From positions 62,001 to 126,000 of the forward strand of contig CAMBOV010000006.1 in NCBI GenBank assembly GCA_945869475.1: 64,000 bases of DNA, read 5' to 3'. This stretch comes from Singulisphaera sp. GP187. GTDB lineage: Bacteria > Planctomycetota > Phycisphaerae > Phycisphaerales > SM1A02. Under the pieces are notes generated by a model that worked only from the letters and a program-made list of their open reading frames with translations, had not been told where the DNA came from and ran no database searches. The stretch's first letter is position 1, and the number at the start of each line of letters is the position of its first letter. Below are positions 1 to 8,679 of this stretch, piece by piece. Position numbers and translations under genes: made by a program.

Positions 1-408
1 GACGCCTGGCACCACGACCAGTTCGATTGACTCATGTGGAATCTGCGCGCCCGTCGTAGGAGTGCGCACTCCAAGTTCATCAGCTCCCATCGATTCATCA
101 TCGAAGGTGCTCGTCTCGATCGCGTGCATCGACTTGCGTCCTGTTTCGACGCGCGGGACGCAGACAGTCATCCCGAGGCGAAAGGCCTCAAGCGCGACTG
201 AAATCACATCAATCTCGCTGCGCATCGGCATGTACAGCATGACCGTCGAAGCGCGTTGAAAGGCCTCGCACTCAATGAGTTTCGCGCAGGCCGCCGCTGA
301 ACCGCTCACGCGCTGCTCGTCTGTGAGTGCAGCCAAGCGCGCGCGCATCGCGGTTCGAATCGCATTCTTGCGATCAGTGAGTTCGGGAGGGGTTTGCGAC
401 GCATCCAT
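1..408 (-). CDS. 5-formyltetrahydrofolate cyclo-ligase, C-terminus cut by window edge
   Basis: The minus strand is open from an ATG at 406-408 to the window edge, giving 136 residues without a stop. The translation starts MDASQTPPELTDRK, continues with a helical stretch of the KNAIRTAMRARLAAL type, then VMLYMPMRSEID, VCVPRV and finally ELVVVPGV. This order (basic N-terminal helix, xxYxPMRsEID, PRV, lvvVPGv) is that of the MTHFS/5-FCL family, which uses ATP to convert 5-formyl-THF to 5,10-methenyl-THF in the cytosol. The last about 60 residues, including the glycine-rich nucleotide loop, lie outside the window. It is divergent from glmS with a 138-base gap. The folate link to folP downstream fits but is not an operon. 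Fairly sure of the family. Confidence 0.8.
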   Translation of the reverse strand, partial: MDASQTPPELTDRKNAIRTAMRARLAALTDEQRVSGSAAACAKLIECEAFQRASTVMLYMPMRSEIDVISVALEAFRLGMTVCVPRVETGRKSMHAIETSTFDDESMGADELGVRTPTTGAQIPHESIELVVVPGV

Positions 409-546
409 GCGCCAGAGTCCTCAAGTGAGCGTCCTGCCAATTGGGGCGCACAACACGTGCGCCGACCTGCGTGCGTACGCTACCTTACCCAACAGTTCGT
501 GGCGAGAATTTCTCAGAGCATCTTCCCTTCCTAGGAGTCTCAATCA

Positions 547-2382
547 ATGTGCGGAATCGTTGCCTACATCGGTCGCAAGCAAGCACTGCCGATTCTTCTT
601 GAAGGATTGAAACGACTCGAGTACCGCGGGTACGACTCGGCGGGAGTCGGACTCATGAACCATGGTCTGCACATCTGCAAGGCAATCGGTCGCGTGCGCG
701 CGCTCGAAGAGAAACTCTCGGCGGTCGACGGCTTCACCGGCACAATCGGAATCGCTCACACGCGATGGGCCACGCACGGTGGAGTGACCGAGGCTAATGC
801 CCATCCTCACTGCGACGACTCAAAGGCCGGTCACGGCATCGCCATCATCCACAACGGCATCATCGAGAACTACTCGGTGCTAAAGAAGTATTTAGAGGAA
901 AAGGGACATACCTTCACGAGCGAGACTGATACTGAGGTTCTCTCACATCTCATCGGCGAGCTCTACCACGGTGATCTTGAGAAAGCGGTGCAGGCCGCGC
1001 TGCGCGAAGTCACTGGTGCATATGCCATTGCAGTGATTTGCGCCCAAGAACCAGACACGCTTGTCGTCGCTCGTAAGGGTTCGCCTCTTATGGTCGGGGT
1101 CGGCAACGGCGAGTACATCGTGGCGAGCGATTCGAGCGCGATCGTCGCTCACACCACGCAGGCCTTCACGCTTCCTGATTTCACCGTCGCCAAGTTGACC
1201 CGCGACGCCTTTCGAACTTCGACGATCGACGACGTCGCCTTCACCACTGAGGTGCGCGAACTCGAATTCGAACTCGCCGAGATCGACCTCGGTCCCTACG
1301 AGCACTACATGCTCAAGGAGATCTTCGAGCAACCCCGCTCGCTTCGCATGACGATGCAAGGTCGCGTCGACAGTCGCACTGGATCGATCGTGCTCGGTGG
1401 CATCGCAGAGCATGCTCGAACCCTCGCCAACGCCAAGCGAATCGTGATGGTCGGTCAGGGCACCGCCTTTCACGCGAGCATGGTCGGCAAGTATTTGATG
1501 GAAGATCTTGCCAAGATCGCGGCTGAGAATGATTATGCCAGCGAGTTTCGCTATCGAAATCCGATCGTCGATTTCGGAACGGCGGTCATCGCGGTCAGTC
1601 AGTCTGGCGAGACAGCCGACACGCTCGCCGCGTTGCAAGAGGCGAAGCAGCGCGGCGCACTCGCGCTTGGCGTCGTCAACGTCGTTGGCTCGACGATCGC
1701 ACGCGAGACGGATGCGGGCGTTTACTTGCGCGTCGGTCCTGAGATTGGAGTTGCGAGCACCAAGGCATTTACAGGACAGATTCTCGCCCTCGCAATGCTC
1801 GCTCTCTATGTCGGACGTCGACGATTTCTCTCACAGGAGTTCGTCACCTCGTTCATCCGCGAGATGGTTAGCATCCCAGACAAGATTCAACGCATCCTCG
1901 AAACCAGCGATGCGATTCGCGAAGCAACCGCGCGTTACGTCGAGCGTGAGAATTGGCTCTTCCTCGGTCGCGGTGTGAACTATCCCGTCGCACTCGAGGG
2001 GGCGCTGAAGTTGAAAGAGATTTCATACATTCACGCAGAGGGAATGCCCTCGGCCGAGATGAAGCACGGTCCTATTGCATTGATTGATAAGGGGATGCCC
2101 GTCGTCTTCGTTGCAACGCGCAACTCGCAGTATGAAAAGGTGCTCGGCAACATCTCTGAAGTGCGTAGTCGCGGCGGGCATGTGATCGCAGTTGCGACCG
2201 AAGGCGACGAACACATTCGTACCGTCGCTGAAGATGTGTTCTATGTGCCCGATGTGATCGAACAATTGCAGCCGCTGCTCTCGGTTATCCCATTGCAGTT
2301 GCTTGCCTATCACGCCGCTGTGTTGCGGGGAAAAGACGTTGACAAGCCGCGCAATCTCGCAAAGAGCGTGACCGTTGAGTAG
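547..2382 (+). CDS. glmS: glutamine--fructose-6-phosphate aminotransferase (isomerizing)
   Basis: This 611-residue protein is full length for GlmS, which makes glucosamine-6-phosphate from fructose-6-phosphate and glutamine as the first step towards peptidoglycan and LPS amino sugars. It begins MCGIVAYIGRKQA, so Cys2 becomes the N-terminal nucleophile of the class II glutaminase domain (about residues 2-220); RGYDSAG and the TRWATHG loop are present. Two SIS domains follow (about 290-420 and 460-590), with SQSGETADT and STKAFT motifs. The C-terminus DKPRNLAKSVTVE matches the conserved family tail. The ATG at 547 is fixed by the required Cys2; an AGGAG stretch lies about 9 bases upstream. The 138-base leader is too short for, and shows no sign of, a glmS ribozyme. 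Confidence 0.97.
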   Translation: MCGIVAYIGRKQALPILLEGLKRLEYRGYDSAGVGLMNHGLHICKAIGRVRALEEKLSAVDGFTGTIGIAHTRWATHGGVTEANAHPHCDDSKAGHGIAIIHNGIIENYSVLKKYLEEKGHTFTSETDTEVLSHLIGELYHGDLEKAVQAALREVTGAYAIAVICAQEPDTLVVARKGSPLMVGVGNGEYIVASDSSAIVAHTTQAFTLPDFTVAKLTRDAFRTSTIDDVAFTTEVRELEFELAEIDLGPYEHYMLKEIFEQPRSLRMTMQGRVDSRTGSIVLGGIAEHARTLANAKRIVMVGQGTAFHASMVGKYLMEDLAKIAAENDYASEFRYRNPIVDFGTAVIAVSQSGETADTLAALQEAKQRGALALGVVNVVGSTIARETDAGVYLRVGPEIGVASTKAFTGQILALAMLALYVGRRRFLSQEFVTSFIREMVSIPDKIQRILETSDAIREATARYVERENWLFLGRGVNYPVALEGALKLKEISYIHAEGMPSAEMKHGPIALIDKGMPVVFVATRNSQYEKVLGNISEVRSRGGHVIAVATEGDEHIRTVAEDVFYVPDVIEQLQPLLSVIPLQLLAYHAAVLRGKDVDKPRNLAKSVTVE

Positions 2383-2388
2383 CGTGCG

Positions 2389-2958
2389 ATGATTCGGACG
2401 CTCTTACTTGCTCTTGGAATTGGATGTGCACAGACGGCGGTGCCCGATCCCGCACTCATTGAGAAGTGGAAGGACAAATCGATGTACTCAGTTGAAACCA
2501 AGGATCTCGATGGCAAGAAACTCGACCTCGCGCAATTCAAAGGCAAGGTCGTTGTCATCGTGAATGTCGCGAGCAAGTGTGGCTACACGCCGCAGTACGC
2601 TGAATTGCAACAACTTTACGACGACTTCAAGAGCAAGGGTGTCGTCGTGATCGGAGTGCCGAGTAATGACTTCGGCGCGCAAGAGCCTGGAACTCCCCAA
2701 GAAATACAGTCGTTCTGCAGCAAGAACTACGGAGTGACTTTTCCGATGCTCGAAAAATCAAAGACCAAGGCGGGCGCGGGTCAGTCGCCGCTCTATGAGT
2801 TTCTGGCCTTACGAACCGGCAAGTTGCCCGCGTGGAACTTCTCGAAGTATGTGATCGGTCGCGATGGACAACCAATCGAACTCTTCGCAAGCGCAATCAA
2901 ACCGTCGAGCGCCGAGTTTCGAAAGTGCATCGAGAGCGCGTTGGCGGTGGCGCCATGA
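2389..2958 (+). CDS. glutathione peroxidase-family thiol peroxidase (Cys type), exported
   Basis: 189 residues starting 6 bases after the glmS stop. A short hydrophobic N-terminus (about 1-17) suggests export. The core VNVASKCGYT places the peroxidatic Cys at residue 64, where selenoproteins have Sec; the codon is TGT, so this is the Cys form. The rest of the GPx tetrad is visible: Gln98 in NDFGAQEPG and Trp149-Asn150 in the WNFSKY motif. Cys110 could resolve the oxidised cysteine. Cys-type bacterial GPx enzymes generally reduce peroxides with thioredoxin rather than glutathione; trxA lies 2.7 kb downstream on the same strand. The stop overlaps the next start (ATGA), so the two are probably co-translated. 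Confidence 0.9.
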   Translation: MIRTLLLALGIGCAQTAVPDPALIEKWKDKSMYSVETKDLDGKKLDLAQFKGKVVVIVNVASKCGYTPQYAELQQLYDDFKSKGVVVIGVPSNDFGAQEPGTPQEIQSFCSKNYGVTFPMLEKSKTKAGAGQSPLYEFLALRTGKLPAWNFSKYVIGRDGQPIELFASAIKPSSAEFRKCIESALAVAP

Positions 2959-4670
2959 AGGATATGAATGACACGACTCGCGGGATGCGCGCGCTCGCGT
3001 GTGCGCTCTGCTGCGCGCTCGGTACATCACCGATCGCACGCGGTGATTCTCTCGATGACCTGCTCGTGCTGATTCCAGCTGATGTGGTGAGCGCGATCGC
3101 GATTGCCGATATGCAGCGCCTCTCAGGCGGTCTCGATGAATGCATCGCGCGTATGGACCGAAAAGAGACTCTCGTCGCAGGACGATCGATCGATCATCTC
3201 AAACGTGCGCTGCAACTTCGCGAGGGATTCGACGAGAGCGGATCGTTCGCCGGATGGACCATGCTCGAAGGCACCGCGCTGCTTGTGCCGTGTGACGATC
3301 CAGCGGCATTCATCAAGGCAAATCTCACGCCGAGCGCCGACGCAAATCTTGCGCCCGGCGCCGAGGGCATCGGTTCATTTCGCGGCGAACCCGTCTACAG
3401 CAAAGCACTCGCCAAGCACGCGCTCATCTCGTCGTCGAAGGCAGTGATCGATGGCTATGACGTGAAAGGTGGAAGTGGCGCGACACTCGCAACAAGATTC
3501 GGTGAGCGGGGGATGCAACTCGCCAACGGCGGTGACCTCATCGCGTGGGGCAGCGGCATGGCACTCACAGAGATGGCGGCCAAAAATGAGGCGACACCAA
3601 CACGCGTCGCGGCACTGTTGAGCGGAATCGCCGGCGGACTTCTCGTCGTCGACGCCGATGCACTCGGAATCTCGCTGCGTGGATACGTGGTCTATGCGCC
3701 CGCCAGCGAACTCGCACGACTCGCGGCCGACACGAAGCGTGTTGCGGGAAATGCAGGAGCGACGCTCGCAGGTTTGCCCAAGGCTTCCTTCTACGTCGCG
3801 GCTGCGATCGATGCGACTGCACTCGGCGGTGGATCAAAGGTCGATGCGCTCGCGACTGCGCTGGGGGTGACCGAACTCATGCCTGCGTGGCTCGCTCAAG
3901 CGAAGGATGGCGTGCGTTCGGTGCGATTTGCCGCGTATCCATCGAAGCTCGGCCTCTTGGCAGGTGGACTTCTCAACGACAGCGCATTCGTGATTGAAAC
4001 AGAGCATCCTGAAAAAATTCGCGATCTCTTTAAGTCATCGTTGCTCGCCCAGGCTGGAGTCGGCGATGGCGTGCGGCGTGAGCCAGCGTGGGAAGATGCA
4101 CGAACTCTCAAGGATGGCGCCGTCGTCGACGCATTCGAGCTGAAGGTCTCGCCGCTTGGCGCAAGTGAAGCGGTCGGCGAAGACCTCAGCGGAGTGCCGA
4201 TGCAGCAGTTGATGCGTCAAGCGTTCTTCGGAGCGCGCGGCATGCATGGATTCGGAAAGGCACTTTCGGGTTCAGTCATCGTCACGTTCAGTCAGCGCCC
4301 CGATGTTTTCGCGCGCGCGCTTGCAGCGGCGAACGGCGGTGAATCACTCAAAGATGAGAGTGTGCTCGTGTCGATGCGTCCATGGCTGATTCCTGGCGCA
4401 CAGTGCGAGCTCTTCATTTCAGCGGGACAGATTCTCAAAGTCGTGCGACAACTCGCCTCAACATTTGGCATGGGCGAGATGCAACTTCCAACGATCGCAT
4501 CCAAGAGTGCTCCCATCGCATGTGCATTGCGCATCGATCCACAGGCGGCCGAACTGGCTGTGATGATTCCGACGGCGACACTCGCCGCGGGATATGACCA
4601 GATGCTCAACAGTTTTCTCGGCGGTCCGCGCACTGAGCCCGCACCACCCGCGGAGCCCGCGAAGGAATGA
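2955..4670 (+). CDS. hypothetical exported protein
   Basis: The frame is open from 2832, but the ATG at 2955 overlaps the preceding TGA (ATGA) and puts a signal peptide at the N-terminus (MRALACALCCALGTSPIARG, about residues 11-30), so I use that start: 571 residues. The mature part begins DDLLVLIPADVVSAIAIADM and looks like a repetitive soluble alpha/beta protein. It resembles planctomycete proteins that score how a stored value behaves at a periplasmic surface, but I cannot name a family. No cysteine pairs, heme motif or membrane helix are seen after the signal. The C-terminus is proline/alanine-rich (GPRTEPAPPAEPAKE). It is sandwiched by 4-base overlaps between the GPx gene and folP, which argues for real translation. 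Function unknown. Confidence 0.75.
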   Translation: MKDMNDTTRGMRALACALCCALGTSPIARGDSLDDLLVLIPADVVSAIAIADMQRLSGGLDECIARMDRKETLVAGRSIDHLKRALQLREGFDESGSFAGWTMLEGTALLVPCDDPAAFIKANLTPSADANLAPGAEGIGSFRGEPVYSKALAKHALISSSKAVIDGYDVKGGSGATLATRFGERGMQLANGGDLIAWGSGMALTEMAAKNEATPTRVAALLSGIAGGLLVVDADALGISLRGYVVYAPASELARLAADTKRVAGNAGATLAGLPKASFYVAAAIDATALGGGSKVDALATALGVTELMPAWLAQAKDGVRSVRFAAYPSKLGLLAGGLLNDSAFVIETEHPEKIRDLFKSSLLAQAGVGDGVRREPAWEDARTLKDGAVVDAFELKVSPLGASEAVGEDLSGVPMQQLMRQAFFGARGMHGFGKALSGSVIVTFSQRPDVFARALAAANGGESLKDESVLVSMRPWLIPGAQCELFISAGQILKVVRQLASTFGMGEMQLPTIASKSAPIACALRIDPQAAELAVMIPTATLAAGYDQMLNSFLGGPRTEPAPPAEPAKE

Positions 4671-5548
4671 GCCCCGCAACGGCGTGGCGCCTCTCGCTCG
4701 AGCGCACGCTGCGGTGGTCGAGTGGTGATCCACTGCTGATGGCGATACTCAACGTCACCCCTGATTCATTCTCAGATGGTGGATCGCACAACGACCTCGA
4801 GCGAGCGTGCGCGTTTGCCGACGAGTGCATCGTGGCCGGCGCGCAGATCGTCGACATCGGCGGTGAGAGCACACGACCTCACGCATCATCCGTCTCGTGC
4901 AGTGAGCAGATCGCGCGCACGCAACCTGTGATCACGCGCGTCTCTCGACACAGGGGCGGCGCGACAATCTCGATCGACACAACACGCGCCGATGTCGCAC
5001 GTGCCGCGCTCGACGCAGGCGCAGCGATTGTTAACGATGTCAGCGCGGGTGATGATGATGCCGCACTGTGGCCACTCGTCGCTGAGCGCGGGTGTGGCTA
5101 TGTCTTGATGCATCGGCTTCGCCCGCCGAGCGAAGATTCGTACAGCGACCGATATGCGCACGAGCCCGAGTACTGCGATGTCGTCGACGATGTTGCCGAG
5201 TGGCTGCGTCTTCGAGCGCACGCCGCGCAGCAGGCAGGCATCGCGCGTGAATCGATCGCTCTCGATCCAGGACTCGGATTCGGCAAGTCTGTTGCGCAGA
5301 ACTTCGCGCTCATCGCGCGCATGAGTGAGATCGTCGCGTTGGGCTATCCGGTTGTTGTCTCTGCGAGTCGCAAGTCGTTCCTTGGAGCGACGAGCGGCGA
5401 AAGTCGACCGGCAGCGCGCGATTCAGCGAGCATCGCAGTTGCGATCGAACTCGCGCGCGCCGGCGTTGCGGTGGTTCGCGCACACGATGTGGCGGGGCAC
5501 CACCGTTCGCTGCGCAACCGCGACGAAAAGACCAAAAAAACACTGTGA
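4667..5548 (+). CDS. folP: dihydropteroate synthase
   Basis: 293 residues; the enzyme joins p-aminobenzoate to 6-hydroxymethyl-dihydropterin diphosphate to give dihydropteroate in folate synthesis. The TIM-barrel signatures are clear: ILNVTPDSFSDGG (about 27-39) holds the loop that binds pyrophosphate/Mg, DIGGESTRP (about 64-72), SIDTTRADVA (about 103), IVNDVSAG (about 122), DPGLGFGKS (about 203) and SASRKSFLG (about 233), the Lys and Arg of which bind substrate. The insert YSDRYAHEPEYCDVVDDV matches the usual region before the fifth strand. Its ATG overlaps the stop of the upstream exported protein (ATGA), which implies translational coupling despite the lack of an obvious functional link. 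Confidence 0.95.
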   Translation: MSPATAWRLSLERTLRWSSGDPLLMAILNVTPDSFSDGGSHNDLERACAFADECIVAGAQIVDIGGESTRPHASSVSCSEQIARTQPVITRVSRHRGGATISIDTTRADVARAALDAGAAIVNDVSAGDDDAALWPLVAERGCGYVLMHRLRPPSEDSYSDRYAHEPEYCDVVDDVAEWLRLRAHAAQQAGIARESIALDPGLGFGKSVAQNFALIARMSEIVALGYPVVVSASRKSFLGATSGESRPAARDSASIAVAIELARAGVAVVRAHDVAGHHRSLRNRDEKTKKTL

Positions 5549-5625
5549 AAACGGCTTCGCTTTCGCCGCCGCGCATTGCTACTATTTCGCCTCGCATTTC
5601 ATTTCAAACTTCATTGGAGACACAC

Positions 5626-5955
5626 ATGGCTGGCGCGAACACGCTTGAATTTACGGATGGAAACTTTCAAACCGATGTCATGGAATCGAAAGTTCCAGTG
5701 CTCGTCGATTTTTGGGCAGAATGGTGCGGTCCCTGTCGCGCCTTGGGTCCAGCGATTGACGAGCTTGCCAACGACTATCAAGGCAAGGCCAAGATCGGCA
5801 AAGTGAACGTCGACAACAGTCGCGAAGTTGCGCTGAAGTTTGGCATCCAGTCAATTCCAACAATTCTCGTGATGAAGAACGGCGAGATGCACAAGAAGTT
5901 TGTCGGACTCGTTTCAAAGAGCGTCCTCGCAGGTGCGATCGACTCGGCGATGTGA
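5626..5955 (+). CDS. trxA: thioredoxin
   Basis: 109 residues, the normal size for a classical cytosolic thioredoxin. The redox site WCGPC has Cys34 and Cys37; the buried Asp (LVDFWAEW, Asp28), the cis-proline loop SIPTILVM and the C-terminal helix are all present. The open frame starts earlier (5545), but the ATG at 5626 has a good ribosome site (GGAGA at 5616-5620) and gives the standard N-terminus MAGANTLEFTDGNF. It would reduce ribonucleotide reductase, peroxiredoxins and possibly the Cys-type GPx encoded upstream. It lies 77 bases after folP and is followed 46 bases later by a tRNA gene. Confidence 0.95.
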   Translation: MAGANTLEFTDGNFQTDVMESKVPVLVDFWAEWCGPCRALGPAIDELANDYQGKAKIGKVNVDNSREVALKFGIQSIPTILVMKNGEMHKKFVGLVSKSVLAGAIDSAM

Positions 5956-6001
5956 AGGCGAGCATCTGCTATCCTCCGTTTCGAAAAGTTTCGGTTTCGT
6001 A

Positions 6002-6074
6002 GGGCCTGTAGCTCAATTGGGAGAGCGCTTCCATGGCATGGAAGAGGTCGTCGGTTCGACCCCGATCAGGTCCA
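6002..6074 (+). tRNA. tRNA-Ala (anticodon GGC)
   Basis: A full cloverleaf can be drawn. The acceptor arm GGGCCTG (6002-6008) pairs with CAGGTCC (6067-6073, one G-T wobble), followed by discriminator A6074. The D arm is GCTC/GAGC, the anticodon stem CTTCC/GGAAG encloses the loop ATGGCAT with anticodon GGC (reads GCC, GCU), and the T arm is GTCGG-TTCGACC-CCGAT. No CCA is encoded. No intron is present. Confidence 0.95.
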
Positions 6075-6077
6075 TTG

Positions 6078-6172
6078 GATTGGCTTCACGCGCCCGGGGC
6101 GCTGATTGGCTTCACGCGCCCTTCGGCGCTGATTGGCTTCACGCGCCCGGGGCGCTGACTGGCTTCACGCGC
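6078..6172 (+). repeat. tandem repeat of a hairpin-forming 26-27 bp unit, about 3.6 copies
   Basis: Starting 3 bases after the tRNA, the unit GATTGGCTTCACGCGCC plus a variable loop plus GGCGCT occurs at 6078-6103, 6104-6130 and 6131-6156, with a partial copy (GACTGGCTTCACGCGC) at 6157-6172. Each full unit holds the inverted repeat GCGCC/GGCGC. In units 1 and 3 the loop is CGG, in unit 2 it is CTTC, so the stem is kept although the loop sequence and length differ. It could act as a 3' processing or termination structure for the tRNA transcript, or be a dispersed repeat; the sequence alone does not decide. Confidence 0.85.
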
Positions 6173-6291
6173 AGCGATCTCGGCACCCTGCGCGGCGCGT
6201 GTGTGCGTGCCTGCGTGCCGCACTCGCCCAATGATGCAATGTTGCGTTCCCATGATTGTGTGGGATTGCAGGTCCGTCTATCTTCAGCGGT

Positions 6292-6810
6292 ATGAAGCCA
6301 ACCACACTCATTCCCTGGACTCTCGCGATTGTGATTCCCGTCGGCGTGCTCTGCGGCGGGCTGATCGCTGCGAACGTGAAAGATGACAAGTCGAGCGACA
6401 AGCTGAGTATTCGGGGCAGCTACATGCTCGAGTATCGAATGCTTCCCGACGGTAAGAAGGTCGTCGCACCCGATGTCATCGGAATGATGACCTTCACCGA
6501 GAGCTCAAGAAACCTCAATGTTTTTTGGACCGCCGGCGGCAAGACCAATTCCATTTCACTCATCGCCAAGTACACACTCACCGACAAGGCGTACACCGAA
6601 AGTTCGATCTACTACGCAGCCGATTTCGACGGTAAGGGCATGACCTACGAGACCGCCGCGTCGCAGGGCACGAGTGCTGTGACGAGCAATGGCGGCAAGA
6701 CGCAATTTCAGTTTCCGCTGCACGGCGAGCCATCAGGCGAATTCGACAAGCACTCACTCACTGCGACGAAAGCAGGCGCATTCGTCGATTACTGGAAGAA
6801 GATCGACTGA
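6292..6810 (+). CDS. hypothetical membrane-anchored or exported protein
   Basis: 172 residues from the ATG at 6292 (the frame is open from 6256, but this start leads directly into a hydrophobic segment). Residues about 5-27 (LIPWTLAIVIPVGVLCGGLI) form a single membrane anchor or an uncleaved signal. The rest is a soluble beta-rich domain: LSIRGSYMLEYRMLPDGKKV, then MTFTESSRNLNVFW, YTLTDKAYTESSIYYA, and a C-terminal FVDYWKKID. The pattern of short strands ending in a tyrosine/tryptophan-rich tail is reminiscent of lipocalin-like small domains, but I do not recognise a family. It stands alone, with the tandem repeat upstream and a GC-rich hairpin downstream. Confidence 0.65.
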   Translation: MKPTTLIPWTLAIVIPVGVLCGGLIAANVKDDKSSDKLSIRGSYMLEYRMLPDGKKVVAPDVIGMMTFTESSRNLNVFWTAGGKTNSISLIAKYTLTDKAYTESSIYYAADFDGKGMTYETAASQGTSAVTSNGGKTQFQFPLHGEPSGEFDKHSLTATKAGAFVDYWKKID

Positions 6811-6855
6811 GTCGCGAGCGAGCGCCGATTGAACGGCAAGTTCCTTGACCTCGGG

Positions 6856-6875
6856 CGCGCTCACCACTGAGCGCG
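6856..6875. terminator. GC-rich hairpin, possible terminator
   Basis: CGCGCTCA (6856-6863) and TGAGCGCG (6868-6875) form a perfect 8-bp stem with the loop CCAC, 45 bases after the stop of the 6292 gene. There is no T-run on either side, so intrinsic termination is uncertain. Confidence 0.3.
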
Positions 6876-7022
6876 TGTGCGGTAAACGCAATGATCGGCA
6901 CTTGAGAAGCCGACCCCCGCAGTTGTCGCAGTGCACCGCCACGTTGAGTGCCGAGGCTGAGTGTCGGTGCGATCCCGATGGGGTCCATTGAATGCAATGA
7001 GTCGCTGTAGAGTTCACATCTC

Positions 7023-8024
7023 GTGATTCCCTTCTTGAAGATTCGTCGCAGACCTCGCCTTCTCGGTTGTGACTTGATTGCGCTCGCAACTGGCGTCATC
7101 AGCGTCCTGCTGCTCTGGCTTGGCTACGCCGCATTGACTCAGGGTCGCGAGCGCGTGATGCAGACTGAGGAGGCACTCATCGCCGAGCGTGTGCAGCAAA
7201 CGAAAGTGAACGCAGACAGCCGTCGGAGTGTGACAGAGCACTTCGTCCAGGAGATGTATGAACGCCAGGTCGCCGGGGAAGAACACACCATCGACTTCCT
7301 CATCCTCTCGGGGGGAGGTGATCGGGGTGCATTCGGCACGGGTTTCCTGCGCTCATGGGGAGCGATCGATGATCCAAAGTTTAGAAGACCAGAGTTTGAA
7401 TCAGTCTCCGGTGTGAGCACTGGTGCGTTCATCGCTCCCTTTGCCTTTCTCGGGACTGATGCCGACTTCGAGGTGGCCGATCATCTCTTTCGAAATCCCC
7501 GGTCAGATTTCGTCGCCCCGCGCGGTCCTCTGTTCTTCGCTCTAGGCAACGAGAGTTTCGCCGAGATTCTGGGACTTGAGCAGAAGCTGGTCGAGAGCGT
7601 GGACCTCGCGTTTGCACGGCGGATCGTTCAGGCCGGCGGCCACGGTCGCACGCTCATGATTCAGGCGACCGAACTCGATGAAGGTGCTGCGTGGCCTTTC
7701 GATTTCGTCGCGGCTGCGCGTCATGCGGTCGAATCGCGCGATGGTGCGCTCTTCGTGGACGGCAGCGTGATGGGCAACATCTTTTACGGCGCCAATTTTA
7801 AACGCGAAGATTCATTCGGCGCAGTGTGGAAGAGGATCCACCCTGGACATCCGGTGCCCACGATGCGCTACTGGGTCATCCTGAACACCTACGCCCGTTC
7901 GATGCGCAAAACATGCGAGCGATCTCGGACGAAGGCAGGTGAGTTGGCGCAGACCAGAAATCATGGAATACCGAGCCGCCATAACGCGCGTTGCTCGGTG
8001 AGAGAACCCAGAACAGGAGATTAA
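7023..8024 (+). CDS. patatin-like phospholipase, membrane-anchored, C-terminus possibly frameshifted
   Basis: 333 residues from a GTG at 7023. A transmembrane segment (about 17-43) is followed by a short helix and a patatin domain. The oxyanion loop is SGGGDRGAFGTGFL (about 97-110), the nucleophile elbow is GVSTG (about 134-138), and the dyad Asp probably sits in VDGSVMG (about 246). Patatins are Ser-Asp acyl hydrolases of lipids. After YWVILNTYARS (about 284) the sequence turns into an Arg/Ser/Thr-rich tail unlike the family, whereas a neighbouring frame around 7955-8005 reads PEIMEYRAAITRVAR, which looks more protein-like. A frameshift near 7900 or natural decay is possible. Two bases separate it from the next gene. 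Confidence 0.75.
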   Translation: MIPFLKIRRRPRLLGCDLIALATGVISVLLLWLGYAALTQGRERVMQTEEALIAERVQQTKVNADSRRSVTEHFVQEMYERQVAGEEHTIDFLILSGGGDRGAFGTGFLRSWGAIDDPKFRRPEFESVSGVSTGAFIAPFAFLGTDADFEVADHLFRNPRSDFVAPRGPLFFALGNESFAEILGLEQKLVESVDLAFARRIVQAGGHGRTLMIQATELDEGAAWPFDFVAAARHAVESRDGALFVDGSVMGNIFYGANFKREDSFGAVWKRIHPGHPVPTMRYWVILNTYARSMRKTCERSRTKAGELAQTRNHGIPSRHNARCSVREPRTGD

Positions 8025-8025
8025 C

Positions 8026-8679
8026 ATGACTTTTTCAAAGTACTTACTCGTCGCAATGATCGGTCTGAGCATTCTGTTTGTGTACTTGCTCTGCAGGGAC
8101 CCGGCGCTTGAACAGCCGATCGAGCAGTCAACCATTTACCGGTTGATGATGCTGCTCACTGGCGGAGCGGGATTGTTCGTGGCTCTGACGCTGTATCACC
8201 AGGCGCGTAGCCAAGAGGCTGCGTCCGAGCAGGCCTTGGAGTTGTCCACCATCAAGATCATCAACGATTTGTGGATCACGCCGAATCTGCGGCTCGCGCA
8301 TGAGTACGACCAGCTCGGTTCGATGCCGGCCGAGATGTATCCCGACCTTTCGATCGCATCCTCACGGGACATGCATCAGGTGGCGTTCGCGATCTCGATC
8401 TTTCAGATCTTTGAGGATTACAAAACGATCTACACGCACGATAAGACTGGACTCGATGTCTGGCTTGGCAATTTTCTCAACTGGGCGCAAAGCGACACGC
8501 TGCAGCGATTGTGGCCGCGACTTCGCATCAACTATCAGCCGAGCACAATTCGATTGACCGAGGCACTCTTTGCGGCGGCGAATGAGATCAAGGCGTTGCG
8601 AGCAAAGCAGGGGCAGGTCACTTACGACGACTATCGGGCGGCGATCCAAACGCTTGCGCCGATCGTTCGTCGTATGTGA
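8026..8679 (+). CDS. hypothetical membrane protein
   Basis: 217 residues, start supported by AGGAGA at 8015-8020. Two hydrophobic helices (about 5-23 and 43-60) are followed by a soluble helical domain that begins HQARSQEAASEQALELSTI. This layout (two N-terminal helices, then a long charged helical part with repeated aromatic/acidic motifs such as FQIFEDYKTIYTH and WLGNFLNWAQS) matches a loose group of uncharacterised bacterial membrane proteins that sense or scaffold from the inner membrane; I cannot name it further. It directly follows the patatin gene and is probably co-transcribed with it. Confidence 0.7.
   Translation: MTFSKYLLVAMIGLSILFVYLLCRDPALEQPIEQSTIYRLMMLLTGGAGLFVALTLYHQARSQEAASEQALELSTIKIINDLWITPNLRLAHEYDQLGSMPAEMYPDLSIASSRDMHQVAFAISIFQIFEDYKTIYTHDKTGLDVWLGNFLNWAQSDTLQRLWPRLRINYQPSTIRLTEALFAAANEIKALRAKQGQVTYDDYRAAIQTLAPIVRRM

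Noticed and set aside
409-546. glmS ribozyme or riboswitch before glmS
   Set aside because: The gap to the divergent gene is only 138 bases and shows no ribozyme core; these are mainly found in Firmicutes.
2389-2958. Selenocysteine glutathione peroxidase
   Set aside because: The peroxidatic position is a TGT Cys codon (residue 64), with no in-frame TGA at that place.
6078-6172. CRISPR array
   Set aside because: Units are directly adjacent with no unique spacers, and the unit is itself a hairpin repeat.
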